From: CBDCFV01 sp965203835
GTDB lineage: Bacteria; Chloroflexota; Dehalococcoidia; Lucifugimonadales; UBA3495
Direction: 5' to 3'
DNA: 64,000 nt
Assembly: GCA_965203835.1 (NCBI GenBank)
Contig: OZ241919.1
Location: 682,001 to 746,000 of the forward strand
Made by a program: the position numbers and the translations under genes. Under the pieces are notes generated by a model. The model was given only the letters and a program-made list of their open reading frames with translations, did no database searches and was not told the origin of the DNA. Positions 9,140 to 17,401 of the stretch are shown here, in pieces. Each line of letters opens with the position of its first letter. Position 1 is the first letter of the stretch.

Positions 9140-10246
9140 TTATGCCCCGGTCAGGTCGGCCACCTGCGGCATGACCTTTTCCGCCATCAGGCGCATGCTC
9201 TTCTCATAGGCCGCCCTGTTTTCGGAGTGGTCGAAGGTCAGCCAGAGCAGGGTGCCGAACCCACCCACCATCTCGTAAAGGTCTCGCAGCTTTTGGGCCA
9301 CTGTATCCGGGGAGCCGACCAGCCACAGGTGGTCCAGCATGTACTCCACCGTGACGGCCTCATCTGGGATACTCTCATCGTGCTTCATAGCCCGCGTGAA
9401 GGGGTACGGGCCAAAGGAGAAGAGGGGATGCAGGTAGTCCCGCCACGCCCGGCCCAACATGCCGTTGAGGGCGCCGTCGCGGGCCTCCTCGTCGGTGTCG
9501 GCAACCCATACGTCTCTCACAATGCGCCACGTCTCCCTGGAGGGCGGCTCCAGTCCGCTCTCCCGCGCCCCTTCTTCCACTACGTCCCAATGGCTGGCCA
9601 TGTACACTGCGTTGAGCCCTAAGCTCAACGGGATGTATCCTCGCTCGCCGGCTATCCTCAGAGTCTGGGACCCCGGGCTGGCGGCGGCCACTCCGATGGG
9701 CGGGTGGGGCTTCTGGTATGGCCCCAAAAAGGTCTTTAACGTGGCGAACTCGTAGTCCTTGGGGTCTGGAATGTCGAAATTCCAGAACTTCCCCTTGTAG
9801 TGGAAGGGGCCGTCCAGGTGCTGCCAGATGCTCAAGATTATGTCCAGCGACTCCCGCGTCATCTCCCGGTGCTGCCCCGCGTTCATGTCCACGCCGAACA
9901 ACTCGTGGTCCGACTGCAAGCCGCCGGACCCTATGCCGAACATGAACCGGCCTTGGGCCATGTGGTCCAGGTAAGCCACCCGGTGGGCCAGTTCGATGGG
10001 GTTGTGGAAGGGCAGCAAGTGTGCCCCCGACGCCAGCTTGATGTTCTTGGTCTGCATCAATGCTTGGGCAATCAGCAGGTCCGGGGCTGGCACAGGCTCC
10101 CACGGGGCGGTGAAATGCTCGCCGATCCACGCTTCGCTGAACCCCAGGCCGTCGGCCAAGCGCAAGCATTCCAGGTCCCACTGGTGGGCTTCAAACGTCG
10201 GCCGTTCCGGCGGATGGGACGGCATCATGAACATTCCAACCTTCAT
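9140..10246 (-). CDS. LLM class (luciferase-like, F420/FMN-dependent) oxidoreductase 1
   Basis: 368 residues, a (beta/alpha)8 bacterial-luciferase-fold flavin enzyme. Family signs are MKVGMFMMPSHPPERP at the N-terminus, GFSEAWIGEHFT (about 35-46), the strand motif IKLASGAHLLPFHNPIELAHRVAYLDH (about 73-99), GRFMFGIGSGG (about 102-112) and the C-terminal LVGSPDTVAQKL (about 314), which contacts the flavin phosphate. GGAGAG precedes the ATG. It would oxygenate or oxidise an organic substrate using reduced flavin. Substrate unknown. One of four paralogues in the window; it is flanked on both sides by the dispersed repeat. Confidence 0.9.
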   Translation of the reverse strand: MKVGMFMMPSHPPERPTFEAHQWDLECLRLADGLGFSEAWIGEHFTAPWEPVPAPDLLIAQALMQTKNIKLASGAHLLPFHNPIELAHRVAYLDHMAQGRFMFGIGSGGLQSDHELFGVDMNAGQHREMTRESLDIILSIWQHLDGPFHYKGKFWNFDIPDPKDYEFATLKTFLGPYQKPHPPIGVAAASPGSQTLRIAGERGYIPLSLGLNAVYMASHWDVVEEGARESGLEPPSRETWRIVRDVWVADTDEEARDGALNGMLGRAWRDYLHPLFSFGPYPFTRAMKHDESIPDEAVTVEYMLDHLWLVGSPDTVAQKLRDLYEMVGGFGTLLWLTFDHSENRAAYEKSMRLMAEKVMPQVADLTGA

Positions 10247-10325
10247 AATCTCTCCGCGCCTCTGTTATAGTCTTTGGGGCTTTACGACTTGGGAGTCCCG
10301 GCTGGCGGCGGCGCCCACAGAAGCA

Positions 10326-10371
10326 TGCCCCCGGCGTGGCCCCCGCCTACGCGGGGGAGACGGGAAGGGGG
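10326..10371 (+). repeat. Dispersed palindromic repeat, copy C
   Basis: A 46-base unit: TGCCCCCGGCGTGG, then the stem-loop CCCCCGC-CTAC-GCGGGGG, then AGACGGGAAGGGGG. Identical base for base to copy D about 100 bases downstream. Lies between a minus-strand luciferase-like gene and the MFS gene. Confidence 0.85.
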
Positions 10372-10474
10372 ACCCGCGCCGCACCGCCTTTACGGGAATA
10401 GTACGCCGGAGGGGACTCCTTGTCCATTGCAGCATCGAGACCTCAGGGCAACCTGCGCCTGCCGTCTGATCGCC

Positions 10475-10520
10475 TGCCCCCGGCGTGGCCCCCGCCTACG
10501 CGGGGGAGACGGGAAGGGGG
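10475..10520 (+). repeat. Dispersed palindromic repeat, copy D, at the start of the MFS gene
   Basis: Same 46 bases as copy C. The GTG at 10485 inside it opens the MFS reading frame, so if that start is used the repeat encodes the first residues (MAPAYAGETGRG). Confidence 0.85.
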
Positions 10521-11936
10521 GCGAAGAACAAAGCAACCTGGAGGGAAAGCACGAGACTAGAATACAAATGGGTACTGATGTCCGTGGTGTGCTGGGGCAG
10601 CCTGTTGAGCATCATGGACTTCGGCATAATCGCCATAGGCTTTCCCGCCCTCATAGTCGACTTCCAGACCGACGCCAACGTCATAGTCTGGCTTGCCCTG
10701 GCTTACTACCTGGGAAGCACGGCTCCCCTCCTCACTCTCGGTTGGGTGTCCGACACCATAGGCCGGGCGAAAGTCTATACATGGGGTATCCTTGTCGTCA
10801 TCATAAGCCTCGGCCTTGCCTCCCTGGCCCAGGACGTGAACCAGCTCATTGCCGCCCGCGTCCTTACGGCCTTCGGCCACTCTATGGTGCTGGCCAACGA
10901 CAACGCCCTGATTACCCAGGACTTCCCGCCCCACGAACGGGGAATCGCCCAAGGCATCAACAACATGGCGCTGGGCGTGGGCATTGGGGGCGGCTACTAC
11001 CTGGGCGGACTGCTGATCGACTACCTGGACTGGCGGGCCTTGTTCTGGGCCCGGATACCGGCCCACGTAGTGTGGGTGTTCGTAGCTTGGCGCTACCTGA
11101 GGAACGATCCGGGAGAGCAGCGGGGCCCTATAAGCATAGACTTTGCCGGCGCGCTTGTCCTTACCGCGGCGATGATCACCGGACTATTGGCCATCAACCA
11201 AGCCGACGAGTTGGGCTTCTTCTCCATATTGGAGTCCTCGCTGCTTATGCTCACCGCCGGATTCCTCGCGGTGTTGGTGGTCATAGAGCGATTGGCATCA
11301 ACCCCCATCATCGAAATGAAGCTGTTCGCCAGCCGGGTGTTCTCCTCCGGAGTGGTGGCCCAGATATTCATCCAGATAGCTCATGGGGGATGGAATTTCC
11401 TGTCGCCGTTTTTCCTCATCCAGGGCCTGGGTTTCTCGGCAACGCTAGCCGGTCTGGCCATATTGCCCTTCCACTTGGCCCGGCTTGTATTTTCGCCGGT
11501 GGGCGGAATCATGGCCGACAAGCTCGGCACCATGTCGCCGTCGCTCCTGGGCTTGGTTATGCTGGCCGGAGGGCTGCTGGGCTTGGGCTACTTGGGATTC
11601 ACCGCTCCCATCTGGCAGATCGTGCTGGCCATCACGGTCAGCGGGGCCGGCTTGTCCATCGCCGTCCCCGCCAACAACATCGCCATCATGGGTTATGTAC
11701 CCAGAGAGTACCTGAGCAGCGCCGCGGGTTTTCTGGCCACCAGCAGGGTGGTCGGCACGGCCATAGGCACCGCGCTGGGCGCCGCCGTATATACCAGGGC
11801 CCTTGGCTGGCCGGTCCTGACCACACCTGGCGGCGCTTCTCCGTCGGTCGTCGCAGCATTCGGCGAGTCCATTGTTATCGTGGCCCTGGCCTCTTTCGTC
11901 GGCCTTTTCACTATCTTGTGGCGGGGCCGTGCCTAG
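10485..11936 (+). CDS. MFS transporter, DHA2-like (drug:H+ antiporter family)
   Basis: A major-facilitator membrane protein with about 14 hydrophobic helices. Motif A of the loop between helices 2 and 3 is visible as GWVSDTIGRAKVYTWG (about residues 85-100), and an antiporter-type motif C region as GVGIGGGYYLGG (about 163-174). The upstream limit of the frame (GTG 10485, 483 residues) falls inside a dispersed repeat copy; the first helix begins only at about residue 29, so translation may start later, for example at ATG 10578 (452 residues). No clear ribosome-binding site decides this. Likely exports a small molecule; the luciferase-like gene downstream may be related in function. Confidence 0.86.
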   Translation: MAPAYAGETGRGAKNKATWRESTRLEYKWVLMSVVCWGSLLSIMDFGIIAIGFPALIVDFQTDANVIVWLALAYYLGSTAPLLTLGWVSDTIGRAKVYTWGILVVIISLGLASLAQDVNQLIAARVLTAFGHSMVLANDNALITQDFPPHERGIAQGINNMALGVGIGGGYYLGGLLIDYLDWRALFWARIPAHVVWVFVAWRYLRNDPGEQRGPISIDFAGALVLTAAMITGLLAINQADELGFFSILESSLLMLTAGFLAVLVVIERLASTPIIEMKLFASRVFSSGVVAQIFIQIAHGGWNFLSPFFLIQGLGFSATLAGLAILPFHLARLVFSPVGGIMADKLGTMSPSLLGLVMLAGGLLGLGYLGFTAPIWQIVLAITVSGAGLSIAVPANNIAIMGYVPREYLSSAAGFLATSRVVGTAIGTALGAAVYTRALGWPVLTTPGGASPSVVAAFGESIVIVALASFVGLFTILWRGRA

Positions 11937-11944
11937 CCTACAAT
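11916..11944 (+). promoter_or_regulatory. Sigma70-type promoter for the 11994 luciferase-like gene
   Basis: TTGTGG (11916-11921), 17-base spacer, TACAAT (11939-11944). It overlaps the 3' end of the MFS gene and would give a leader of about 43 bases. Confidence 0.4.
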
Positions 11945-11993
11945 TTTGCCCACCTACCGAGGCGGCTCCAGCACCCAACTGAGGAAGGAGCGA

Positions 11994-13160
11994 ATGATGA
12001 AAGACACCATCGAAGTGTTCTGGTTTTCCGAGCAGCCCTACGGTCACATCACCGTCGAGGACATCGAGGGGTACGAGTCTGGCAGGTTGGGCTTTCCCAA
12101 CACGTTCTTTGACCCCATAAAGGCCCACGAGCTTTATAACCAGTACCACGAGCAGTACGCTTGGGCCGACGAGGTGGGCTTCGACGGAATCATGTCCAAC
12201 GAGCACCACTCCTCATACTGGTGCATGAAGCCCTCGGTCAACCTGGACGCTGCCGTCATCGCCAAGATCACCAAGAACGTCAAGATAGCCATGCTGGGCA
12301 ACGTCATCGCCGTCACCGATCCCATCAGGATGGCAGAAGAGATAGCGATGCTGGACTGCTACTCCGGCGGAAGGGTAATCTCCGGTTTCGTCCGCGGCAC
12401 CGCCGTAGAGAGCTTGGTCGGCGGGATCGTCCCTGCGGAGAACCGGGAGCGGTTCGAAGAGGCCCACGACCTCATTCTCAAGTGCTGGACCACACCCGGT
12501 CCCTTCCGATACGAGGGCAAGTATTACCACTACCGGGCGGTCAATCCCTGGGTGCTGCCGATACAGAAGCCCCACCCGCCGGTGTGGTTCCCCGGACTGT
12601 CCAGCCCGGAAAGCGTCGTCTGGGCAGCCCGCCACCAGCACCCGTACATGAACCTGGGGTCGCTGCTGGACTACACCGAGCAAGTGCGAGGCGTTTACAT
12701 CGACACCGCCAAGGAGGTGGGCTTCCAGCCGGGGCCGGAACACTTCGGCTACTTGCTACGCGTCCTGGTAGCCGACACCGACGAGAAAGCCCAGGAAATC
12801 GGCAGGTCGTTCATGTGGACGGAGGAACACCGTAACAAGGGGCCCAGAGAGCATAACGATCCGCCGGGCTACCAGTCGCGGGAGGCGGTCCAGATCCAGC
12901 GGACCCTGCCCGGCGCCGGCGGCTTCGGCAGGCGCATGAGCTACGAGCAACTTCAGGAAGTCGACAACCTGATTGTCGGCAGCCCTGACACGGTAACCAG
13001 GAAGCTCTCCGGCATTGTGGAACGGCTCAACCCCGGCTGGCTCCACATCTACGGCAACGAGGGCGGCATGGCCCATGAGGACGTGATGCGGTCCATCGAA
13101 TTGCTGGGGCGGGAAGTTATCCCGGCCTTGCACGAAATTCAATTGCAGCCCTACGAATAG
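11994..13160 (+). CDS. LLM class flavin-dependent oxidoreductase 2
   Basis: 388 residues from the ATG at 11994, chosen because AGGAAGGAG lies four bases upstream; the frame opens at 11946 but has no ribosome-binding site there. Luciferase-fold features are DEVGFDGIMSNEHHSSYW (about 41-58), KIAMLGNVIAVTDPIRMAEEIAMLD, GRVISGFVRGTAVE (about 125-138) and the C-terminal IVGSPDTVTRKL (about 327). The sequence resembles the alkanal-monooxygenase-like group with a long insertion after the FR-G segment. It is followed 40 bases later by an enolase-superfamily gene, a pairing that suggests one catabolic route for an oxidised organic acid or similar; substrate unknown. Confidence 0.9.
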   Translation: MMKDTIEVFWFSEQPYGHITVEDIEGYESGRLGFPNTFFDPIKAHELYNQYHEQYAWADEVGFDGIMSNEHHSSYWCMKPSVNLDAAVIAKITKNVKIAMLGNVIAVTDPIRMAEEIAMLDCYSGGRVISGFVRGTAVESLVGGIVPAENRERFEEAHDLILKCWTTPGPFRYEGKYYHYRAVNPWVLPIQKPHPPVWFPGLSSPESVVWAARHQHPYMNLGSLLDYTEQVRGVYIDTAKEVGFQPGPEHFGYLLRVLVADTDEKAQEIGRSFMWTEEHRNKGPREHNDPPGYQSREAVQIQRTLPGAGGFGRRMSYEQLQEVDNLIVGSPDTVTRKLSGIVERLNPGWLHIYGNEGGMAHEDVMRSIELLGREVIPALHEIQLQPYE

Positions 13161-13200
13161 GGCCGCTACCCACTATCAATCCAGCCAACGAGGTGACGCC

Positions 13201-14316
13201 GTGAAAATCACGGACATGAAAATCGACGTGATTCGTAGAGATATACCGGACACCGGCTTGGACTCGGACCTTGGGCGCTTTGCTGGCACGACCGAGCAGG
13301 GCGTTTTACGGGTGTTCACCGACGAGGGCGTTGAAGGGAACTGCTTTGTAGGGGAATTCCGGCAGGGAGGCCGCGGCCTGTTCGGGCCGATACTTCGCGT
13401 GCTGAAGCCGGAGATGGTCGGCAGGGACGCATCGGACCGGGAGTGGCTGTGGGACCGCTTGGGAGTGCTGTACTCCAGGAGGGGCATCACCAACAGCATG
13501 TGGGCCCCGGTGGACGTGGCGCTGTGGGATATTTGCGGAAAGGCCGCCGGAGCCCCGGTCTACACCCTGCTGGGCGCCCACCGGCGTGAGACCGAGGTGT
13601 ACGGCACCTACCCGCCGCGCCACGACTCGGCCGATGGGTATGTAAGAGAGGCCGAGGAACTGGTGTCGGCAGGGTTCCGCGCCTACAAGCTGCATCCAGG
13701 CGTTATGTCTACCAACGACGTGGTGGAAACCGTTACGGCGGTGCGTGAGCGGGTGGGGCCGGACATGAAGCTGATGCTCGACCCCAACTGCGGTTACCGG
13801 TTCCGCCAAGCCCTGGACGTGGGACGGGCGCTGGACCGCAACGGCTTCCACTGGTACGAGGACCCGGTCCCCCACCACGACCTCGACTCAATTAAGGAGT
13901 TGAGCGCCCGGTTGGACGTGCCCCTTTGCATGAGCGACCAGAACCCCTTCCAGTTCTTCAACTCGGCCAACATTATCAGGAACCAGTCGTCGCGGTTGGT
14001 GCGCGGCACGGCCCGGAACCTGGGAATCACTGGGCTGAAGAAGCTATGCTCCTTGGCGGAAGGGTTCGGCATGAACTGCGAAATCGGCATCGCGGGAAAT
14101 TCGCTCATGAACGCCGCCAACCTGCACGTGATTTTCTCAGTGTCGAACTGCGACTTCTTCGAGTACTGGATGCCGCAAGCCGCCCACCAATTCGGGCTGG
14201 TGGACGACATCAAGCTAAACGGCAGAGGCGTCGTTGAGGCTCCGACTCTCCCGGGTTTGGGCTACCAGCTTGACTGGGAGTGGATCGAGGCCCACAAGAT
14301 AGAGACGCTGGAGTGA
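13201..14316 (+). CDS. Enolase superfamily (mandelate racemase/muconate lactonizing enzyme-like) protein
   Basis: 371 residues starting at a GTG preceded by GAGGTGA. N-terminal capping domain then a barrel with the ligand set K163-x-H165 (YKLHPG), metal ligands D194 (MLDPN), E220 (YEDP) and D246 (SDQ, where the third ligand is Asp). The K-x-H strand and the SDQ segment match the acid-sugar dehydratase side of the superfamily. Abstracts the alpha proton of a carboxylate and eliminates water or racemises it. The exact substrate cannot be predicted. Placed directly after a luciferase-like gene, same strand. Confidence 0.88.
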   Translation: MKITDMKIDVIRRDIPDTGLDSDLGRFAGTTEQGVLRVFTDEGVEGNCFVGEFRQGGRGLFGPILRVLKPEMVGRDASDREWLWDRLGVLYSRRGITNSMWAPVDVALWDICGKAAGAPVYTLLGAHRRETEVYGTYPPRHDSADGYVREAEELVSAGFRAYKLHPGVMSTNDVVETVTAVRERVGPDMKLMLDPNCGYRFRQALDVGRALDRNGFHWYEDPVPHHDLDSIKELSARLDVPLCMSDQNPFQFFNSANIIRNQSSRLVRGTARNLGITGLKKLCSLAEGFGMNCEIGIAGNSLMNAANLHVIFSVSNCDFFEYWMPQAAHQFGLVDDIKLNGRGVVEAPTLPGLGYQLDWEWIEAHKIETLE

Positions 14317-14359
14317 CGGGAAAAGGCGACTTCAGGATGGCGCCGGTCACAGGTGAAGT

Positions 14360-15379
14360 ATGACCATTACCAAAGTAAAGTTAGAAAGCTTTACAGCTTT
14401 TGATAACTTAGAGGTAGAATTTTCCTCCGGCGTCAATGTTTTAGTCGGCGCCAACGGCACGGGCAAGACCCACCTTATGAAGGTCTGCTACGCGGCGTGC
14501 GACGTTTCAAAGACCGGAGATCCTCTTACCGAAAAACTCTTGCGGGTGTTTCTGCCGTCGGCGCGCGCGTTAGACCGGTTGGTAAAACGGCAAGGCGTGG
14601 GCGCCGATGCAAAGGTGGAAATATCTCGCGGCGATGTCAACTTGCTGGCTGCGTTTCCAAACCGTATTGAGGGATCAAGTTCGGCTTCCATACAACGTTC
14701 CCACGATTGGACGAAAACTCCAATAGAAAGCGTCTACATACCGGCTAAGGAGATGCTCTCTAATGCTCCCGGCTTTCTGTCCCTATATGAGACCCGGGAG
14801 GTCCATTTTGAGGAAGTGTATAGAGATATTCTGCATCGGGCCTATCTGCCGCCATTGCGCAACCCCGCAGACATCTCTCACAAGGGCTTGCTTGCAACGC
14901 TGCAAAAGGCTATCGGTGGGACGATTACCATCAAGGGGGAGGAATTTTTCCTGCACAACAGGCGGGGCGACCTGGAATTTTCATTGCTTGCCGAAGGAAT
15001 GCGGAAACTTGGGCTGCTGTGGCTTCTGATCCGGAACGGCACACTTTCTCGCGGTTCGGTCCTGTTTTGGGACGAACCCGAGACCAACCTCAACCCGAAG
15101 ATGTATGGTCCTTTGGTCAATGTTTTGCTGCAGTTGCAGCGCGGGGGCGTCCAGATATTCCTGGCTACTCACGATTACGCCGTACTAAAAGAACTCGACC
15201 TGCGCAGCAGGATCGACGACGTTATTGGTTGGTTTTCGCTCTATCGAACTGAGGCGGGCGAAATAGAGTGCCGGAAAGCCCGCAATTACCTCGACATTCA
15301 CCCCAACGCCATTGCCGAGGCGTTCGGGGACATGTACGACCGTGAAATAGATCGTAGCTTGGGAAGGCCAGCGCGGTGA
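14360..15379 (+). CDS. AAA (ABC/SMC-type, OLD-like) ATPase of a two-gene cassette
   Basis: 339 residues. Walker A VGANGTGKT (about residues 33-41), an ABC-signature-like LAEGMRKLG (about 212-220), Walker B VLFWDEPETNLNP (about 233-245) and an H-loop ATHDY (about 272-276) show a RecF/OLD-type DNA- or stress-sensing ATPase (AAA_15/AAA_21 group). There is no fused TOPRIM domain; OLD nucleases are 550-700 residues. The stop overlaps the start of the next gene (GTGA), which encodes a nuclease-like partner. Base composition is clearly more A+T rich than the neighbouring enolase gene, consistent with horizontal acquisition. By analogy to PARIS-, Gabija- and AbiL-like systems, a defence role is plausible but inferred. 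Confidence 0.85.
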   Translation: MTITKVKLESFTAFDNLEVEFSSGVNVLVGANGTGKTHLMKVCYAACDVSKTGDPLTEKLLRVFLPSARALDRLVKRQGVGADAKVEISRGDVNLLAAFPNRIEGSSSASIQRSHDWTKTPIESVYIPAKEMLSNAPGFLSLYETREVHFEEVYRDILHRAYLPPLRNPADISHKGLLATLQKAIGGTITIKGEEFFLHNRRGDLEFSLLAEGMRKLGLLWLLIRNGTLSRGSVLFWDEPETNLNPKMYGPLVNVLLQLQRGGVQIFLATHDYAVLKELDLRSRIDDVIGWFSLYRTEAGEIECRKARNYLDIHPNAIAEAFGDMYDREIDRSLGRPAR

Positions 15380-15882
15380 GGGTTTTCACCGAAGGCGATC
15401 TGCAACTCACCGTAAACAATGTAGTGGATGTTCGCCGGTTCGACGGCCCCGGACATGGATTGAGCCATTGTATGAAAGCGGTGGATTTTATTGTAGAGGA
15501 GTCTGATCGTTACCTGTTTATCGAATTCAAAGACCCACAGCACCCCAACAGTCAAGAGGGAAACAGAGAAGAATTCATTCAAAGTTTCCATAGAGGCCGT
15601 CTTGACGAAGATTTCGTGCACAAGTATCGGGACTCTTTTCTATACGAATGGGCTTCTGGTAGGGCAAACAAGCCTATCTATTATTACGTGATGGTAGCAT
15701 CGGATACGTTAGACAGGACCCAATTGACCGAGAGGACGGACGATCTGAGACGCAAGTTGCCCGTAGTTGGCACCGATGCGTGGGTGAGTAGCATCGTGGA
15801 AGGTTGCGCGGTGTTCAATATTCCGTCTTGGAACGAAGCATTCCCCGACTACCCCATAATTCGGCTCACCGGGTCACATTGA
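15376..15882 (+). CDS. Uncharacterised partner protein with PD-(D/E)XK-like motif
   Basis: 168 residues, GTG start overlapping the ATPase stop by four bases, so translationally coupled. I do not recognise a named family. Residues about 36-55 read AVDFIVEESDRYLFIEFKDP, in which an Asp on one strand is followed by Glu-x-Lys on the next; this is the spacing of a PD-(D/E)XK nuclease core. HGLSHCMKAVD precedes it and a helix rich in Arg/Lys follows. The likely role is the effector nuclease of the ATPase cassette. It could instead be a restriction-fold binding protein without activity. Confidence 0.72.
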   Translation: MRVFTEGDLQLTVNNVVDVRRFDGPGHGLSHCMKAVDFIVEESDRYLFIEFKDPQHPNSQEGNREEFIQSFHRGRLDEDFVHKYRDSFLYEWASGRANKPIYYYVMVASDTLDRTQLTERTDDLRRKLPVVGTDAWVSSIVEGCAVFNIPSWNEAFPDYPIIRLTGSH

Positions 15883-15930
15883 CTCCGACACCCGCGGGCC
15901 ATGGTATGGGGGTCGAAAGCGATATATCCC

Positions 15931-16035
15931 TCACCGCGTCAGCACATGCCAAGCCCCTACCACCACCGCCAACACCATAACGATGAACGGCAACCATGAG
16001 ACCAGCCGGATGCTCAGCCAGCGCAACGCCCTCAT
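15931..16035 (-). CDS. Possible small single-helix membrane protein (34 aa)
   Basis: A 34-codon frame whose product is MRALRWLSIRLVSW followed by a hydrophobic run PFIVMVLAVVVG, that is one basic N-terminus and one membrane helix. It lies 57 bases downstream of the TauE permease on the same strand with a dispersed repeat copy in between. No clear ribosome-binding site. Could be a real small subunit or a chance frame. Confidence 0.35.
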   Translation of the reverse strand: MRALRWLSIRLVSWLPFIVMVLAVVVGAWHVLTR

Positions 16036-16038
16036 GCT

Positions 16039-16085
16039 TGCCCCCGGCGTGATTCCCGCCTACGCGGGAATGACGGGAAGGGGGG
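16039..16085. repeat. Dispersed palindromic repeat, copy E
   Basis: Family unit with stem ATTCCCGC... variant: TGCCCCCGGCGTG, then TTCCCGC-CTAC-GCGGGAA, then TGACGGGAAGGGGG. Compensatory change on both arms relative to copy C keeps the stem paired. Confidence 0.8.
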
Positions 16086-16092
16086 AGTCCAC

Positions 16093-17202
16093 TTAGACCG
16101 CAAAGGGAAGCTCCACGAAGAAACTGGCGACGTACAGCGAACCCGTTATGGCGGTTACCCCTCCGGCGATGATTTTCAGCGACCTTTGCGGCACGTACCG
16201 CTGGGTCTTGGACGCCAGCCACGCTCCGAATATGGCCCCGGCGGAGGCATAAAATCCCCATGCCCATTCCGGGGGCGTGTGCACCCCGGTTATTATCGGC
16301 ACGGTGACGGTGTACGAAAAGAGGGCGATGGCCGACTGGACGAACACGTAGGGCAGCGTTATAGCCACGATAACGTAGAGGGGCAGCCCGAACATCGTCA
16401 CCAGGATGGGCGTCATCAGGAAGCCGCCGCCAACTCCCAACGTGGACGAGACCAGTCCCACGCCAGCCCCTAACAGGAATAGCAGGGGCACGCTCAGCCT
16501 CCACTGGATATCCCAGAACTCCACCGTTATCGCCCGCCATGACTTGTCCAGGGTCTTCAGTTCCACGCCTTCGGGCAGTCCGGAGGGCATCTCGCCGCGT
16601 TGCCGCAACTCTTCGGCATGGGCGTGAAATGCCCGCTCTATAGTCTGCTGCTTGCCGCCGCGGCGGGTGTACATCGGCGTTATCTGGTAGACCATGTAAA
16701 CGCCAAGCAGGGCCAATGATGCGCCGGTCACGGCCTTGAAAGGCCCTTCGTCCTCCAGGAGAAACACCCGGATGAACGGTCCGATCTGAGACCCGAACAG
16801 CGTGCCTACGCACGGCCACAACGCCATGTCCAGGTTCAAACGCTTTTCCTTGCGGAACCCCAGGATCGCTCCCAGGGGATTCAAAAAGGTCAGCACCGTG
16901 TTGGTCGGGCTGATGAAAATGTTGTCGAACCGCAGGATGGACATGGAGTAGGGCAGCGAGAAAATACCGCTGGCCTCACCCACCAGCGCCATGGTGTAGC
17001 CGGTCCAGAAGCCCATCCAGACCAAGTGCCACAGGGGAACGTATACGCCGGCCAAGGGAAATTCCACTCCGCCGACGCCGACCAGCGCGCCGTGCTGCCA
17101 GTAGCTTGCCGCGATTCCCGCGGCAAAGCACAGCGCTATCAGGGGCAGTTGTTCCCGTAAGAACTCCTCCGCAATCGGGTTGCCGGCAATGGAATTTTGC
17201 AT
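16093..17202 (-). CDS. TauE/SafE family sulfite/organosulfonate-type permease
   Basis: 369 residues with about nine hydrophobic helices and the family repeat motif seen twice: PTNTVLTFLNPLGAILGF in the first half and SSTLGVGGGFLMTPIL in the second. A cytoplasmic loop of about 60 charged residues (TPMYTRRGGKQQTIERAF and onward, about 180-245) separates the halves. TauE/SafE proteins move sulfite, sulfonates or other anions across the inner membrane. Divergent from the flavin-reductase-like gene at 17402, and the only transporter in this stretch. Confidence 0.87.
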   Translation of the reverse strand: MQNSIAGNPIAEEFLREQLPLIALCFAAGIAASYWQHGALVGVGGVEFPLAGVYVPLWHLVWMGFWTGYTMALVGEASGIFSLPYSMSILRFDNIFISPTNTVLTFLNPLGAILGFRKEKRLNLDMALWPCVGTLFGSQIGPFIRVFLLEDEGPFKAVTGASLALLGVYMVYQITPMYTRRGGKQQTIERAFHAHAEELRQRGEMPSGLPEGVELKTLDKSWRAITVEFWDIQWRLSVPLLFLLGAGVGLVSSTLGVGGGFLMTPILVTMFGLPLYVIVAITLPYVFVQSAIALFSYTVTVPIITGVHTPPEWAWGFYASAGAIFGAWLASKTQRYVPQRSLKIIAGGVTAITGSLYVASFFVELPFAV

Positions 17203-17245
17203 CGGTGCATGTTAATGGCTGGCCCATCGCCAAGCAACCAATGCC

Positions 17246-17292
17246 TGCACCCGGCGGGTTTCCCGCCTTCGCGGGAAAGACGGGAAGGGTGC
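17246..17292. repeat. Dispersed palindromic repeat, copy F
   Basis: TGCACCCGGCGGG, stem TTTCCCGC-CTTC-GCGGGAAA, tail GACGGGAAGGGTG. In the divergent gap between the TauE and flavin-reductase-like genes. Confidence 0.8.
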
Positions 17293-17293
17293 T

Positions 17294-17321
17294 TTGCCCT
17301 TTTCCGGCTTGGGGCTATAAT
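17294..17321 (+). promoter_or_regulatory. Sigma70-type promoter for the flavin-reductase-like gene
   Basis: TTGCCC (17294-17299), 16-base spacer, TATAAT (17316-17321), directly after repeat copy F. Leader of about 73 bases to the TTG start, containing a partial repeat hairpin (17354-17376). Confidence 0.5.
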
Positions 17322-17353
17322 CCTTAGTTGTAAAAATTCCACCTGAACATCGG

Positions 17354-17376
17354 ACTCCCGCGCACGCGAGAATGAC
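17354..17376. repeat. Dispersed palindromic repeat, partial copy G
   Basis: ACTCCCGCGCACGCGAGAATGACG: a degraded core with the family tail start. The ATG at 17372 lies in it, which argues against using that ATG as the gene start. Confidence 0.5.
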
Positions 17377-17401
17377 GTTTTTGGTGTTGCGAGGTAATTG
17401 C

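Noticed and set aside
10274..12112. A 612-codon plus-strand frame over the MFS gene
   Set aside because: Arg/Pro/Gly/His-rich product without domains; it is the shadow of the MFS frame in G+C-rich DNA.
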